The notes: a model not told the origin generated them from the letters alone. Shown: positions 45,076-54,509, numbered from the stretch's first letter. The stretch is DNA of 64,000 bases from an uncultured Lactococcus sp. (GCF_934191625.1 NZ_CAKPUG010000003.1:1-64000), one strand, 5' to 3'. Numbers and translations: made by a program.

Positions 45076-45948
45076 TTACTTTCCGTCTCCAAAGATGCGT
45101 TCCATGATTTCGCGTCCTGTTGGTGTTGCAGCCAATCCTCCCTCACCTGTTTCACGGTGAGCAGAAGGTAATGAGCGACCAACATTATACATACATGTAA
45201 TAACTTCATCTACTGGTATAACCGTTTTAACACCCGCTAATGCCATATCTGCAGAAATCATGGCCTGAGATGCACCCATAGCATTACGGTGAACACAAGG
45301 AATTTCTACTAATCCTGCAACGGGGTCACAAATCAAGCCTAGCATATTTTGAAGTGTCAATGCTAAAGCGATTCCAGCTTGCTCGCCTGTCCCCCCAGCC
45401 ATGATGACCAAGGCAGCTGCGGACATGGCCGATGCAGAACCAACTTCTGCTTGGCATCCTCCTTCAGCACCAGCGATTGTTGCATTATTTGCGATGGCTA
45501 AGCCGAAAGCACCAGCTGTAAAGATAAATTCTACTTGTTGGTCGTGGGTGAGTCCTAACTTTTTCGTTGCTGCGGAGAGCACACCAGGCAAACATCCAGC
45601 TGAACCAGCGGTGGGTGTTGCACAAATTAATCCCATTTGAGCATTTACTTCGTTTACAGCTACACCATCACGCGCTGCTCCTAAAATGACATCACCTGAT
45701 AATGCTTTACCCGATTTAATATACTCATCCATTTTCTTGGCATCACCACCTGTAAGTCCTGTTGTTGACTTATTCCCAAGCAGTCCTTCCTCAATTGATG
45801 ACATCATCGTTGCTAAGTTGTGTTCCATCATCTCGATGATTTGCTCGCGACTCGCGCCTGTTTGTTCTATTTCTTCTGCAATCATCAATTCAGCAATTGA
45901 TGGATATGCTTTTGCATCTTCAAGCAGTTCTTGTACATTTGAAAACAT
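45076..45948 (-). CDS. sdaAA: L-serine dehydratase, iron-sulfur-dependent, alpha subunit
   Basis: With SdaAB it turns serine into pyruvate and ammonia using a [4Fe-4S] cluster. The 290-residue subunit shows CATPTAGSAGCLPGV, AEGGCQAEVGSASAMSAAAL, LGLICDPVAGLVEIPCVHRN and the expected cluster cysteines. It follows sdaAB by 9 bp. Confidence 0.94.
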   Translation of the reverse strand: MFSNVQELLEDAKAYPSIAELMIAEEIEQTGASREQIIEMMEHNLATMMSSIEEGLLGNKSTTGLTGGDAKKMDEYIKSGKALSGDVILGAARDGVAVNEVNAQMGLICATPTAGSAGCLPGVLSAATKKLGLTHDQQVEFIFTAGAFGLAIANNATIAGAEGGCQAEVGSASAMSAAALVIMAGGTGEQAGIALALTLQNMLGLICDPVAGLVEIPCVHRNAMGASQAMISADMALAGVKTVIPVDEVITCMYNVGRSLPSAHRETGEGGLAATPTGREIMERIFGDGK

Positions 45949-45957
45949 AATTACCCC

Positions 45958-46629
45958 TTATTTAAAGAAATTTACAGCAGAAAGTTTCGGAATATGTTTC
46001 ATTTCCTCAAAAGCTTCTTCTACATCAAAACTATCTACTTCCATAATCATGATCGCTTTTTCACCTTTAGCTTCACGTGTTAAATTCATTTGTGCCACGT
46101 TAATATCATGCTTTTCAAAAATAGCTCCGAGACGTGCCAAGATGCCTGGTGCGTCTTGATGGACAATTACAAAGGTTGGCATCCCTGCAGAAATAGAAAT
46201 ATCGAAACCATTCAGTTCAGTCACTTGGATCAATCCACCACCAATAGAAATCCCTGTAACACTCATATCACGGTCGCCTTTTTTCAAAATTAAACGTGCA
46301 GTATTAGGATGATCAGCTTTATCTTCTGGGTGGGGAACATAAGTCACTTCCATCCCCTCTTCATGAGCAATACGTGGTGCATCACGTAAACGTGGGTCAT
46401 CAGGATCCATTCCTAAAACGCCAGCAACCAATGCGACATCTGTACCATGTCCACGATAAGTTTTAGCAAAGCTTTCGTACAAATGAATTTCTACCTTCTC
46501 GGGTAATTCACCAAAAATCGAACGAATAATCTTACCTATACGGGCGGCACCAGCAGTATGAGAACTACTAGGGCCAACCATTACAGGGCCGATAATGTCA
46601 AATACACTTTTGTAACGTAAATTTTCCAT
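45958..46629 (-). CDS. sdaAB: L-serine dehydratase, iron-sulfur-dependent, beta subunit
   Basis: The 223-residue subunit starts with the SDH_beta domain (SVFDIIGPVMVGPSSSHTAGAARIG) and ends with an ACT domain (TFVIVHQDAPGILARLGAIFEKHDINVAQMNLTRE) that may bind serine as regulator. GGAGG precedes the ATG, and a short CTTTGCTGAGCAAAG hairpin (about 46640-46657) sits just before it. Confidence 0.94.
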   Translation of the reverse strand: MENLRYKSVFDIIGPVMVGPSSSHTAGAARIGKIIRSIFGELPEKVEIHLYESFAKTYRGHGTDVALVAGVLGMDPDDPRLRDAPRIAHEEGMEVTYVPHPEDKADHPNTARLILKKGDRDMSVTGISIGGGLIQVTELNGFDISISAGMPTFVIVHQDAPGILARLGAIFEKHDINVAQMNLTREAKGEKAIMIMEVDSFDVEEAFEEMKHIPKLSAVNFFK

Positions 46630-46907
46630 AATTCCTCCGCAACTTTGCTCAGCAAAGCTTTTCGTTAGAACTTTTTATTTTTCCAACGAAACAATTTATT
46701 CTTAAAATCATTATAACACTAATACGCTTTCATATCTATATAAAACTGAGGCTGTAGCAAAAAGATAAGTTTGCTAATTTTCCCATTTTACACGGACTTT
46801 TCAGACTATTCTTTACGGATTAAAAACGTAAAAAAGCATTTTTTTCTCAATCCTCACCAATAGTTTGTGATATAATAAACTTTAGAAAAATAGAAAGAGA
46901 AATTTCA

Positions 46908-48440
46908 ATGAAATTCAATCACAAACCTCTGAATCTTTATGTCAATTTCAAAAAATCTGCTGAAAAGTTTCCCGAAAGCCGTTTTATTTTCGATAAAAAG
47001 TTAAACGCTTTCCCTGAGCTAGAGCTTAAGACAACTTATCAAAATGTTCACGAAGCGGTGTTACAAAAAGCTTATACTCTGGCAACCTTAGGCATTAAAA
47101 AAGAAGACAAAGTCATCATTTTTAAGTCAAGCGCTTTTGATACTTACCTGTTAGCTGTTGCAGTTTCCTACATAGGTGCTGTACCTGCAATGATTTCCCA
47201 TCACTTTTCTACTACCGTAATGGATACCCTTGCTGCACGACTTGAAAATCCTTGGCTTATCTTTGATGAAGATACAGCTTCTGTCGTTCAGGAATTAAAA
47301 AATGTAAATGAAGACCACAAGCTCTTCGTTTCTGACTTTGCTTCAATAACTGATAGCCCTGAAGTAAGCAATCAACTATTAGCGACGGATAAAATCGCTT
47401 ACCTCACACATACATCCGGTACTACTGGAATCCCTAAACTGATTGCACACTCTGCTAATTCTATGGGCTGGCGTTGGGTCTTGCAACGTACAGTTATGGA
47501 TTGGATGCCAGACAAGTCTTCATTGCTAGCATTTCACATTTCACCCGTTCATTCCCGCTTTAACATCGGTATATCATCAGCCATGACCTTTGGTTTTGAT
47601 CTTATGCCACTTTCTAATTTAGAAAAAAATACAGTGCTTAGCATGTTTGAAAAATATCGTCCTACAGCTTTTGAAACTCACCCAAACCATTTTGTTCGTT
47701 TGGCTAATGTAGTGAAGGAAACACCCGAGGCTTTTGCTTCTATTCGCTATCTCCACTCAACATTTGATGCAATCAACAAAGATACGATGCATACTTTCCT
47801 CGCAGCTTCGAAAGAGGAAAATCCAGTTTTCTTACAAATTTATGGTCAGTCTGAATGCGGCCCGATGATTTGGAAAAAACATCGCCTCAGCACTTTACCA
47901 ACTACAAATGCACGTGAAATGGGGGTGGGCATGCCTGGTCTATCCAAAGCACGTGTAACAGATGCTGACGGAAACGTTGTTCCTGCAGGCACCCCTGGTC
48001 ATATTCATTTCCTTTCTAAAGGTCGTGCACTAACTTACTATAAAGAAGATAGTCGTTTTGCTGAAGAAGTTTATGGCGACTGGTGGGATACAGGCGATTG
48101 GGGCATTATGGATGAAGATGGTGTACTTTTCCTCTATGACCGTCAAGTCGACCTCATTGATAAGGTGGAATCAAACTTAGCCATTGAAGATCTCCTCCTC
48201 GATCAACACGACTTCCTTGACGAAGTAATAATTATCCGCGATGCTGCTGGACATCCTCAACCTATTTTAGCGCTTGCCGAAGGTAAAGAGATGGACTGGA
48301 AAGCTTGGTGGTCTTCCATTATCGACATGCCATTCCTAAATGAGCCGCTTCTTATGGACTATGACGCAATACCTCGTACAGCCACAATGAAAGTTCAAAG
48401 ATTAGCTCTTGAGCGTGAACTTGCAGCAGCCAAAAAATAA
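46908..48440 (+). CDS. AMP-forming acyl ligase (ANL superfamily)
   Basis: The 510-residue enzyme would activate a carboxylic acid with ATP. The P-loop THTSGTTGIPKL (about 167-178), YGQSECGP, WWDTGDWG and DRQVDLIDK are the adenylation motifs, and RTATMKVQRL holds the C-terminal catalytic Lys. The substrate is unknown. It stands as a single gene with an extended -10 (TGATATAAT) and AGAAAGAG before its ATG, convergent with menA. It is shorter in the N-terminal region than MenE, so a different acid is likely. Confidence 0.8.
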   Translation: MKFNHKPLNLYVNFKKSAEKFPESRFIFDKKLNAFPELELKTTYQNVHEAVLQKAYTLATLGIKKEDKVIIFKSSAFDTYLLAVAVSYIGAVPAMISHHFSTTVMDTLAARLENPWLIFDEDTASVVQELKNVNEDHKLFVSDFASITDSPEVSNQLLATDKIAYLTHTSGTTGIPKLIAHSANSMGWRWVLQRTVMDWMPDKSSLLAFHISPVHSRFNIGISSAMTFGFDLMPLSNLEKNTVLSMFEKYRPTAFETHPNHFVRLANVVKETPEAFASIRYLHSTFDAINKDTMHTFLAASKEENPVFLQIYGQSECGPMIWKKHRLSTLPTTNAREMGVGMPGLSKARVTDADGNVVPAGTPGHIHFLSKGRALTYYKEDSRFAEEVYGDWWDTGDWGIMDEDGVLFLYDRQVDLIDKVESNLAIEDLLLDQHDFLDEVIIIRDAAGHPQPILALAEGKEMDWKAWWSSIIDMPFLNEPLLMDYDAIPRTATMKVQRLALERELAAAKK

Positions 48441-48451
48441 ATATCATATAC

Positions 48452-48487
48452 AAAAAGGTAGTTCCAAAGAGGAGACTACCTTTTTTA
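48452..48487. terminator. Bidirectional terminator between ANL ligase and menA
   Basis: AAAAAGGTAGT pairs with ACTACCTTTTT around 12 bases, with T runs on both strands. Confidence 0.88.
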
Positions 48488-48489
48488 TA

Positions 48490-49497
48490 TTATTTTGCTA
48501 CTGCTTGCCCCAGAAGCGATAAAAGGAGAGCGAAAGCATAAGAGCTATTAAATAAAACCATATTTTTTAAAGAATAAACAAAGCTATGTGGCGCAGGAAC
48601 TTCTGCTGCATGGTGTTTCAAGTTCTTCTGAATTATCGGAAAGGAAAGAACAGTTAAAAGTGTCGGCCATTCAAAAATTCCAATGAAAAAGCCTAAAATT
48701 ATGAAGAAATATGCACCGTACATAAGCAGTTGAAAAAGCTGAATACCTTGTTTACGTCCAATATAATAAACTAAAGTATAACGATGGTTTTTAATATCTG
48801 TATCCAAATCACGCAAGTTGTTAGCCAGCATAATATTTGCAATCGTAAAGACTAACGGTAAACTTGCCACAACTATTGCTATAGCCCCCATCATATCTCC
48901 AGAAAGCACAAAAGAATTTCCCGCAAAGTTAAGGTCAAGTTTGAAGATAGGGTTTTCTGCACTATTAATGAGGACCACCATTACAAAAATTCCAAATCCC
49001 ATTGTTCCACCGGAAAAAATTTCACCCAAGGGCATACGAGAAAGAGGAATCGGACCGTAGGTATAAAAAACGCCGATAAAGAAGACGATGCCTCCCAGCA
49101 CCAAAAAGAGCCAGCCCGTAAAATAAGCCAAAAGGAAACCCAAACCCAGGCTGACAAGAACCATGAACACTATCAAATTTCTGACAAAATGGGGTGACAG
49201 GTTAGCTTTACCAATAATATTTTCTTGTTTTTGATAAGTTTCATCCTTGGCTTTTTTAAAATCCTGATAATTGTTAATCGCTGTTACCGTCATATCAAAA
49301 ATAAGCATAGCCAGTAAAAAAAGAAGCGATAGGCCCGCGTTAAATGTTTTAAAATAACTCAGACTGAAAAGTAAGCCAATAATATAAGGAAATATACTGG
49401 CAATTTTGGTTTTAATTTCGACAAGTTCTAAAAATGTTTTAAATGTCATAAAGCGTTTGGGATATCCTTCACTATGTTTTCTTTGGTTTTCAAACAA
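48490..49497 (-). CDS. menA: 1,4-dihydroxy-2-naphthoate polyprenyltransferase (MenA/DmkA-like)
   Basis: This UbiA-family membrane enzyme prenylates DHNA to demethylmenaquinone. About eight membrane helices are seen, with the two Asp motifs NNYQDFKKAKDETYQ (first) and NNLRDLDTDIKNHRYTLV (second). The longest frame starts at TTG 49497 after AGGTAG. ATG 49449 (MTFKTFLELVEIK) is closer to where homologues begin but has AAGGA 15 bases away, so the start is uncertain. Length and family are otherwise normal. It has its own promoter after the ndh terminator. Confidence 0.9.
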   Translation of the reverse strand: MFENQRKHSEGYPKRFMTFKTFLELVEIKTKIASIFPYIIGLLFSLSYFKTFNAGLSLLFLLAMLIFDMTVTAINNYQDFKKAKDETYQKQENIIGKANLSPHFVRNLIVFMVLVSLGLGFLLAYFTGWLFLVLGGIVFFIGVFYTYGPIPLSRMPLGEIFSGGTMGFGIFVMVVLINSAENPIFKLDLNFAGNSFVLSGDMMGAIAIVVASLPLVFTIANIMLANNLRDLDTDIKNHRYTLVYYIGRKQGIQLFQLLMYGAYFFIILGFFIGIFEWPTLLTVLSFPIIQKNLKHHAAEVPAPHSFVYSLKNMVLFNSSYAFALLLSLLGQAVAK

Positions 49498-49564
49498 TCA
49501 AACTACCTAGATGTTTAATTCTTCTTAGGATGCTCATCTTTTCCAGACAGCATGAACACTCTAT

Positions 49565-49593
49565 ATTATAGCTGATAAATGCTCCAGAATCAA
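49565..49593 (-). promoter_or_regulatory. menA promoter
   Basis: Minus strand: TTGATT (49593-49588), 17 bp, TATAAT (49570-49565). Confidence 0.75.
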
Positions 49594-49617
49594 TTTCCGA
49601 AGGAATTTCTCATAAAT

Positions 49618-49647
49618 AAAAAACAGCTCTAATGAGCTATTTTTTAA
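49618..49647 (-). terminator. ndh terminator
   Basis: AAAAAATAGCTC pairs with GAGCTGTTTTTT around a 4-base loop, just after the ndh stop. Confidence 0.92.
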
Positions 49648-51630
49648 TTAACGTCCTTTATAAATTGAACGAGATTTACCATACCATACTTGAGTAAGTA
49701 TTTTTTGAATCCATGGTTGAACCCATTTGTCTAATCCAAACGCACGTCCTGAACCATTCATTAAAGCAATTGCTACCGGAATAAACCAGATGTTTACCCA
49801 GAAGAACATACCAGAAAGTGCGAACATTACTGTCAATGCTGCAGTTACTGCTGATGCGATCCAAGTAAAGAGACCGAAGATAATAGCAAGAGCAAGTAAA
49901 ACTTCAACGATAGACATGAATTTTTGCATGAACAATGCAACATCACGATTTGGAATCATGAACTTAAAGATAGGTTCCATCCAGTGTGGAACTTTTTCAA
50001 GTACAGGCATTGGTTCTGTACCATAAGCGTATGAAAGGCCCCATTCTGTTGCTTTGTGAGCAGCCTCTGCTCCACCAGTTGCAGCAGCGCCAGTTGCACC
50101 AGCAGCAGCATCGGCTGCTTTCGTAGCCGCTTCACCTGTTGCGCCAGCAGCAGCATCAGCATGTTTAGGAACTTCTTGCAGCCAAGCAAATGGGAATTTA
50201 AGATCATCTGTGAACCAAGAACCTTTACCGAACCATGTTGTAGGGTTAAAGAGTTGACCTTCACCCACAATTTTCTTCATCGCTTCCGTCAACCAAACAA
50301 GTCCGTAGAAGATACGAAGTGGTACAGCCCAGAGAACGTTACCTAAGCGTGAAGTATGACCACGCATAAAGTTACGATCATCTTTTGTACGGAAAACTTC
50401 ATCCAAAGCATAACGCCAGAAATAATGAGCTGAACGGATTTGCAAAGTATAGATAAAGTAAACAATGTTTTTCATCAACATTGCCCAGAAGCCTGTCAAA
50501 CGCATGCTTCCAACTTTAGCAACACCCCAAGTTGACCCAATTGAAACCATTGTACCTTGGTACTTGCTTTCGTGTTTATGTTTGCTTCCACCGTTAATAT
50601 CAGCGATGATATTTGATGCTGCTGTATGAGCTGTTTGCTCTGCTGCTTCAACAATTTGTGGTGTTGGGCGACCTGTGTCTGGTTCGATATAGCCTGATAC
50701 GTCTCCGGCTACGTAGATTCCTTTATCTTCGAAACCAACAGCTTCCATAAATTCGTTAGCTTGGAGACGGTGTCCGCGTTCTGTTTCCTTAAGATTTGTC
50801 TGCGCTGCTGTATTACCTTGAACCCCTGTAGTCCAAATTAATGTGTGTGTCGGGATTTCTTTTGAAACTTTTTCTTCATCTCGTCCACCAACATTTACTT
50901 TGATGTGGTCTTCTGCAACTTCAACGATGCCGTGGTTTGTCAATACATTAACATTTTTCTTTTCAAGATATGCATGTGCACGGTCTGCTTGTTTGCGGTC
51001 CAATGTGTTCAAAATTGTTGGCATCATTTCAACAACGTTGATTGTGATTTCTTCCTCAGGAATTTTCCAATCTGTTGAAACTTTTTTACGCCAGTCAATC
51101 AATTCACCAGCCATTTCAATTCCGGTAAAACCTGAACCTGCCACAGAGATTGTTAAAAGTGCACGGCGCTTTTCATCGTCTACTTCTGTTGAACCATATT
51201 GAACAACAGTTTCAAGTTGACGTTTGATACGCATAGCATCTTCGAGTGACCAAAGAGTAAAACCGTGTTCTTTAACGCCAGGTACCCCAAAGTCATTAGG
51301 CTCACCACCAAGCGCAACTACAACATAGTCATAGTCATAGCTTCCTTGTTCAGTGATAACCTTCTTGTTATCTTTATCAAGACTGACAACAGCATCAGTT
51401 ACAAGGCTCACATTTTTACGTTTTCCCAAAAGCTTTTGGAAGTCGTATTGAACTGTTGTGAAGGGCACACGTCCTGCTGCAACTTCATGAAGTTGAGTCA
51501 TAGATGTATGATAACTGTGTTTGTCAATCAAAGTGATGTCAGCATTTGCTTTAAGCTTTTTCGAAAGCTCACGTGTTGCATGAACCCCAGCAACACCACC
51601 ACCGATGACTACGATTTTTTTCTTAGTCAT
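49648..51630 (-). CDS. ndh: Type II NADH dehydrogenase with C-terminal DoxX-like membrane domain
   Basis: The 660-residue protein starts with an NDH-2 flavoprotein (FAD motif VVIGGGVAGVHATREL, NAD motif SVAGSGFTGIEMAGEL, FAD-binding GIYVAGDVSGY). After about residue 400 it adds a membrane domain (WAVPLRIFYGLVWLTEAMKKI, then three helices FMSIVEVLLALAIIFGLFTW onward) like DoxX/TQO proteins. Between the first and second helices lies an Ala/Gly-rich linker with a repeated ADAAAGATG unit. It would pass electrons from NADH to membrane quinones, which fits the adjacent menA. Ordinary NDH-2 proteins have about 400 residues. Confidence 0.88.
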   Translation of the reverse strand: MTKKKIVVIGGGVAGVHATRELSKKLKANADITLIDKHSYHTSMTQLHEVAAGRVPFTTVQYDFQKLLGKRKNVSLVTDAVVSLDKDNKKVITEQGSYDYDYVVVALGGEPNDFGVPGVKEHGFTLWSLEDAMRIKRQLETVVQYGSTEVDDEKRRALLTISVAGSGFTGIEMAGELIDWRKKVSTDWKIPEEEITINVVEMMPTILNTLDRKQADRAHAYLEKKNVNVLTNHGIVEVAEDHIKVNVGGRDEEKVSKEIPTHTLIWTTGVQGNTAAQTNLKETERGHRLQANEFMEAVGFEDKGIYVAGDVSGYIEPDTGRPTPQIVEAAEQTAHTAASNIIADINGGSKHKHESKYQGTMVSIGSTWGVAKVGSMRLTGFWAMLMKNIVYFIYTLQIRSAHYFWRYALDEVFRTKDDRNFMRGHTSRLGNVLWAVPLRIFYGLVWLTEAMKKIVGEGQLFNPTTWFGKGSWFTDDLKFPFAWLQEVPKHADAAAGATGEAATKAADAAAGATGAAATGGAEAAHKATEWGLSYAYGTEPMPVLEKVPHWMEPIFKFMIPNRDVALFMQKFMSIVEVLLALAIIFGLFTWIASAVTAALTVMFALSGMFFWVNIWFIPVAIALMNGSGRAFGLDKWVQPWIQKILTQVWYGKSRSIYKGR

Positions 51631-51683
51631 TTAAAATCGGTCTCCTACTAGTAATATAATAATGAAAAAAATTTCCATCTAAC

Positions 51684-51712
51684 ATTATATCGCTTTCATG
51701 TTGCTTTGTAAA
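51684..51712 (-). promoter_or_regulatory. ndh promoter with possible cre site
   Basis: Minus strand: TTTACA (51712-51707), 17 bp, TATAAT (51689-51684). TGAAAGCGATATAA (51699-51686) is a cre-like sequence with few mismatches overlapping the -10 box. Confidence 0.6.
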
Positions 51713-51871
51713 GTCCGACATTGCAGTTCTAGTAAAGAAAGCGGACAAATAAAAATCAGTTGACGAATTTCTACATATCTTCACCTATTTTAAATAAAAA
51801 ATTCAAATTTTGTAAGAGTATTTAGCCTCTTTTATCAAGCTGAATTGATGCATATCATCATGCCTATGTAG

Positions 51872-51877
51872 TACAAT
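51872..51877 (+). promoter_or_regulatory. -10 box of the HesB-like gene (leaderless type)
   Basis: TACAAT ends six bases before the ATG at 51884, and no Shine-Dalgarno is visible. The -35 region is poor (TTGATG 21 bp upstream). Confidence 0.35.
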
Positions 51878-51883
51878 AAAGTT

Positions 51884-52237
51884 ATGAAGATTACATTTGA
51901 TGATACTATTAAGCAGCGTCTCCTATCGCTTACTGAAGTTGAACCTGCTGATTTTGTTTTGGACTTTGATCATACTTTAAGTAATGAGACACTCTCAAGC
52001 AGTTGTTGTGGCATTACACGTTATCGTATTGTTGCCGTTAATAAAGGAGAAGTGCCTGAAGTTTTTGATGGTAAAATCAGCTCTCCTTTAGGTGATTTTT
52101 ACTGTAAAGCCTGGGGCATGATGTATTTTGATAAAAATATGCGTGTCCGTATTACAGCTAATCATTTGATAGAGATCATGGGGGATGGTGAAAAGATTGC
52201 CCCCCACATTGAAATTGTTGATTATCGTCACAAATAA
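51884..52237 (+). CDS. HesB/YadR-like iron-sulfur biosynthesis family protein
   Basis: The 117-residue protein matches the Fe-S_biosyn fold (MKITFDDTIKQRLLSL, then DFVLDFDHTLSNE, SSCCGITRYRIVAV, SPLGDFYCKAWGMMYFDKNMRVR). Cys residues are paired at SSCCG but lack the three-Cys arrangement of A-type carriers, as in YneR-type members, so a scaffold role is uncertain. It stands alone with a clear terminator. Confidence 0.78.
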   Translation: MKITFDDTIKQRLLSLTEVEPADFVLDFDHTLSNETLSSSCCGITRYRIVAVNKGEVPEVFDGKISSPLGDFYCKAWGMMYFDKNMRVRITANHLIEIMGDGEKIAPHIEIVDYRHK

Positions 52238-52258
52238 TTAATTCTCCGTATTTTTACC

Positions 52259-52287
52259 AAAGCACAGAATTTTTTCTGTGCTTTTTC
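52259..52287 (+). terminator. Terminator after the HesB-like gene
   Basis: AAAGCACAGAA pairs with TTCTGTGCTTT around a T-rich loop, followed by TTCTT. Confidence 0.88.
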
Positions 52288-52296
52288 TTAAAACAA

Positions 52297-52325
52297 TTGA
52301 CAGAGTTTTCTATTGATATTACAAT
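52297..52325 (+). promoter_or_regulatory. Promoter of the AI-2E-family permease
   Basis: TTGACA (52297-52302), 17 bp, TACAAT (52320-52325). This shows that the TTG at 52297, in frame with the gene, is a -35 box and not a start codon. Confidence 0.85.
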
Positions 52326-52371
52326 AAAAGGAACTACTTTATATCAAGTTACCCGAAAGGACAATTCGCCC

Positions 52372-53541
52372 ATGGGAAAAATAAAAATCAACTGGAACCT
52401 TTGGCTTAACGGACTACTTTTTTTCGTTGTGCTTTTCTTACTTTTTAATGTTATTTCAAATATTAGTCCGATTACAAAAACCATTAGTAATTTTTTACAA
52501 ATACTCTCTCCTCTTTTTCTCGGAGCAATTATCGCATACTTTTTAGATAAACCTATTCAAAAGCTTAGCTTACTTTTTAAACGTTTAAATATAAAGTTTG
52601 TACAACATTACGCAAGAAAATTTAGTATTTTTGTCACTTATATGATTTTCTTACTTCTTCTCTTTTTTGTTATTTATTATCTCTTTCCAATTGTAGTTCG
52701 TAACTTGTTAGAATTTCTACGTTTACTACCTACGATTTACCAAAATATTTATCAATGGCTCAGCAGTAACCAATTTCAAGAGTTGGATAATTTTTTACAA
52801 ATTGAAGAGTCTATTCGCTCTTTTGTAAATGCATTTAGTGCGCAAGATGCCGCACGCTACATCACCAGCGGGATAGAATCTTTGAGCACCTTTACCTTCT
52901 CTCTTGCTTCACAACTTTTCCGTGTTGTCGTCGGCCTCATTATTTCAATCTATCTATTGATATATAAAGAAAGCATCTTACAGCTTCTCTCCCGCTTCGG
53001 GAGAATTTCTACTAAGGAAGAACATCTGAAAGCAGTGAAATATTATCTTCGTCAGACAGATATTATATTCTATAAATTTATTTCCACACAATTCATTGAT
53101 GCATGTATCATGTGGATTTTGTCCACTTTTTTATTGTTTATTCTCCACGTGTCAGGGGTCGCACACAATCCTTTCTCAGTGGCCCTAGGTTTGCTTATAG
53201 GTATTTGCAATATGATTCCTTATTTTGGTTCCATTTTTGCTTCGATCATCGCAATGATTATTGCTTTCTTTACTGGTGGGTGGGAAGCCGGACTTATTAC
53301 GATTATTATGCTCGTCATTCTTCAGCAAATTGATGGAAATATCATTGGCCCAAAACTAATGAGCGGTGCTTTGAATGTTAATCCCATTATCGTTATTATT
53401 TCTATCTCAATTGGTGGCGCTTATTTTGGTGTCTTAGGTATGTTCGTTGCTGTACCTGTCGCAGCCTTGCTTAAGATTATTTTGATGGAGTATTTAGAGG
53501 CTAAAGAGAATAGACTTTCTCTCACTCCTCACGAAAAATAA
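52372..53541 (+). CDS. AI-2E family (UPF0118) membrane transporter
   Basis: The 389-residue protein has about eight membrane segments and the family's long cytoplasmic helical region, plus the signatures GLLIGICNMIPYFGSIFASIIA and QQIDGNIIGPKLMSG. Members export autoinducer-2 or act as sodium/proton antiporters, and the substrate cannot be read here. I start it at ATG 52372 with AAAGGA ten bases upstream. Confidence 0.9.
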   Translation: MGKIKINWNLWLNGLLFFVVLFLLFNVISNISPITKTISNFLQILSPLFLGAIIAYFLDKPIQKLSLLFKRLNIKFVQHYARKFSIFVTYMIFLLLLFFVIYYLFPIVVRNLLEFLRLLPTIYQNIYQWLSSNQFQELDNFLQIEESIRSFVNAFSAQDAARYITSGIESLSTFTFSLASQLFRVVVGLIISIYLLIYKESILQLLSRFGRISTKEEHLKAVKYYLRQTDIIFYKFISTQFIDACIMWILSTFLLFILHVSGVAHNPFSVALGLLIGICNMIPYFGSIFASIIAMIIAFFTGGWEAGLITIIMLVILQQIDGNIIGPKLMSGALNVNPIIVIISISIGGAYFGVLGMFVAVPVAALLKIILMEYLEAKENRLSLTPHEK

Positions 53542-53568
53542 AAAGAGTTATTTCTAACTCTTTTTTTC
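53538..53568. terminator. Bidirectional terminator between permease and hydrolase genes
   Basis: AAAAAGAGTTA pairs with TAACTCTTTTT around a short loop. Confidence 0.9.
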
Positions 53569-54363
53569 TTGCACTTTTTGAATAAAATTAAGGAGCTTTT
53601 GGTTAAAAGCATCAATATTTTCCACATGAAGAATATGACCACAGTCTGCAAAAACACTTACTTCAGATAATGCATTATGTTGTAAGTCACGGGCTGCTTG
53701 TGCATGTTCTGGTGGAAAAATCGGAGAACAACCACCAGCAAAAAATAAATGTGGAACTGTTTCTCGGGTAAGATTCTGACGCCAATCTTGTGTAATCACA
53801 TTTTGAAGCAAGGACTGGTGCTTTTGAAAATTGAAGGGCAACATTCCTTTACCCAGCACACGTTTCACTTGATCTGTCAGCTGACGTTGGGTTAATTTTG
53901 TACGGGGAAAATCTTTAATAAAGTCAGATAATTCGCTAAGAGTTTTTCCTGTTCGGCCATCTAACCAATCTGGTGATTTCATAAATGTCGGTGCTTGGTC
54001 CTCTGTTACGATGGCAGCTAACTTTCCATCTGTAAAAAGTTCCTCATATGCCATAATAGTCGCTGCTCCCATTGAGTGCCCAACTAATATCGGACGACTG
54101 AGTTGCAAAGCACTCATCAGTTCCTCCAAATCAGCTGCCAGACGATGCAAGGTCATTCCGTAGTCTACGTCTTGGCTTTGACCATGACTGCGGTGATCAT
54201 AAGTGACTACACGATAACCGGCTGCCACAAAATAATCAATTTGAAAAGCCCAAGTAACTTCACTCGCAGAATAACCATTAATAAAAACTATTGCTTGATT
54301 TTCTGTTGCACCGTAACTATGATAATTGATTTGAACACCATCATTTGTTGTATAAAAAGGCAT
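53554..54363 (-). CDS. Alpha/beta-hydrolase
   Basis: The 269-residue cytoplasmic hydrolase has the oxyanion region FINGYSASEVTW, the nucleophile elbow VGHSMGAAT (Ser about 99), and the catalytic His in CGHILHVEN. A likely acid residue precedes it. The fold is that of small-ester or C-C bond hydrolases. The substrate is unknown and the neighbours give no clue. Confidence 0.85.
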   Translation of the reverse strand: MPFYTTNDGVQINYHSYGATENQAIVFINGYSASEVTWAFQIDYFVAAGYRVVTYDHRSHGQSQDVDYGMTLHRLAADLEELMSALQLSRPILVGHSMGAATIMAYEELFTDGKLAAIVTEDQAPTFMKSPDWLDGRTGKTLSELSDFIKDFPRTKLTQRQLTDQVKRVLGKGMLPFNFQKHQSLLQNVITQDWRQNLTRETVPHLFFAGGCSPIFPPEHAQAARDLQHNALSEVSVFADCGHILHVENIDAFNQKLLNFIQKVQEKKS

Positions 54364-54482
54364 TGTTTCTTCTTTCTATTGTTCAATCTTTTACTGAACA
54401 TTTCTAACAGCAAAACTATACATATTGTAGCAAAAAACATAGTAAAATCCTGTTTTTTTGCTTTGTTGTATTGCTTGAATAG

Positions 54483-54506
54483 AAAAAAGCGAAATATTTC
54501 GCCTTT
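54483..54506 (-). terminator. leuS terminator
   Basis: AAAAGGCGAAA pairs with TTTCGCTTTTT with a very short loop, just after the leuS stop. Confidence 0.85.
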
Positions 54507-54509
54507 TCA

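Noticed and set aside
46738..46810. Sequence resembling an insertion-element end (CTGAGGCTGTAGCAAAAAG)
   Set aside because: No matching inverted end, target duplication or transposase remnant is visible.
52297..52371. TTG start that would lengthen the AI-2E permease by 25 residues
   Set aside because: The TTGACA is a -35 box with TACAAT 17 bp on, and ATG 52372 has a Shine-Dalgarno and matches the family start.
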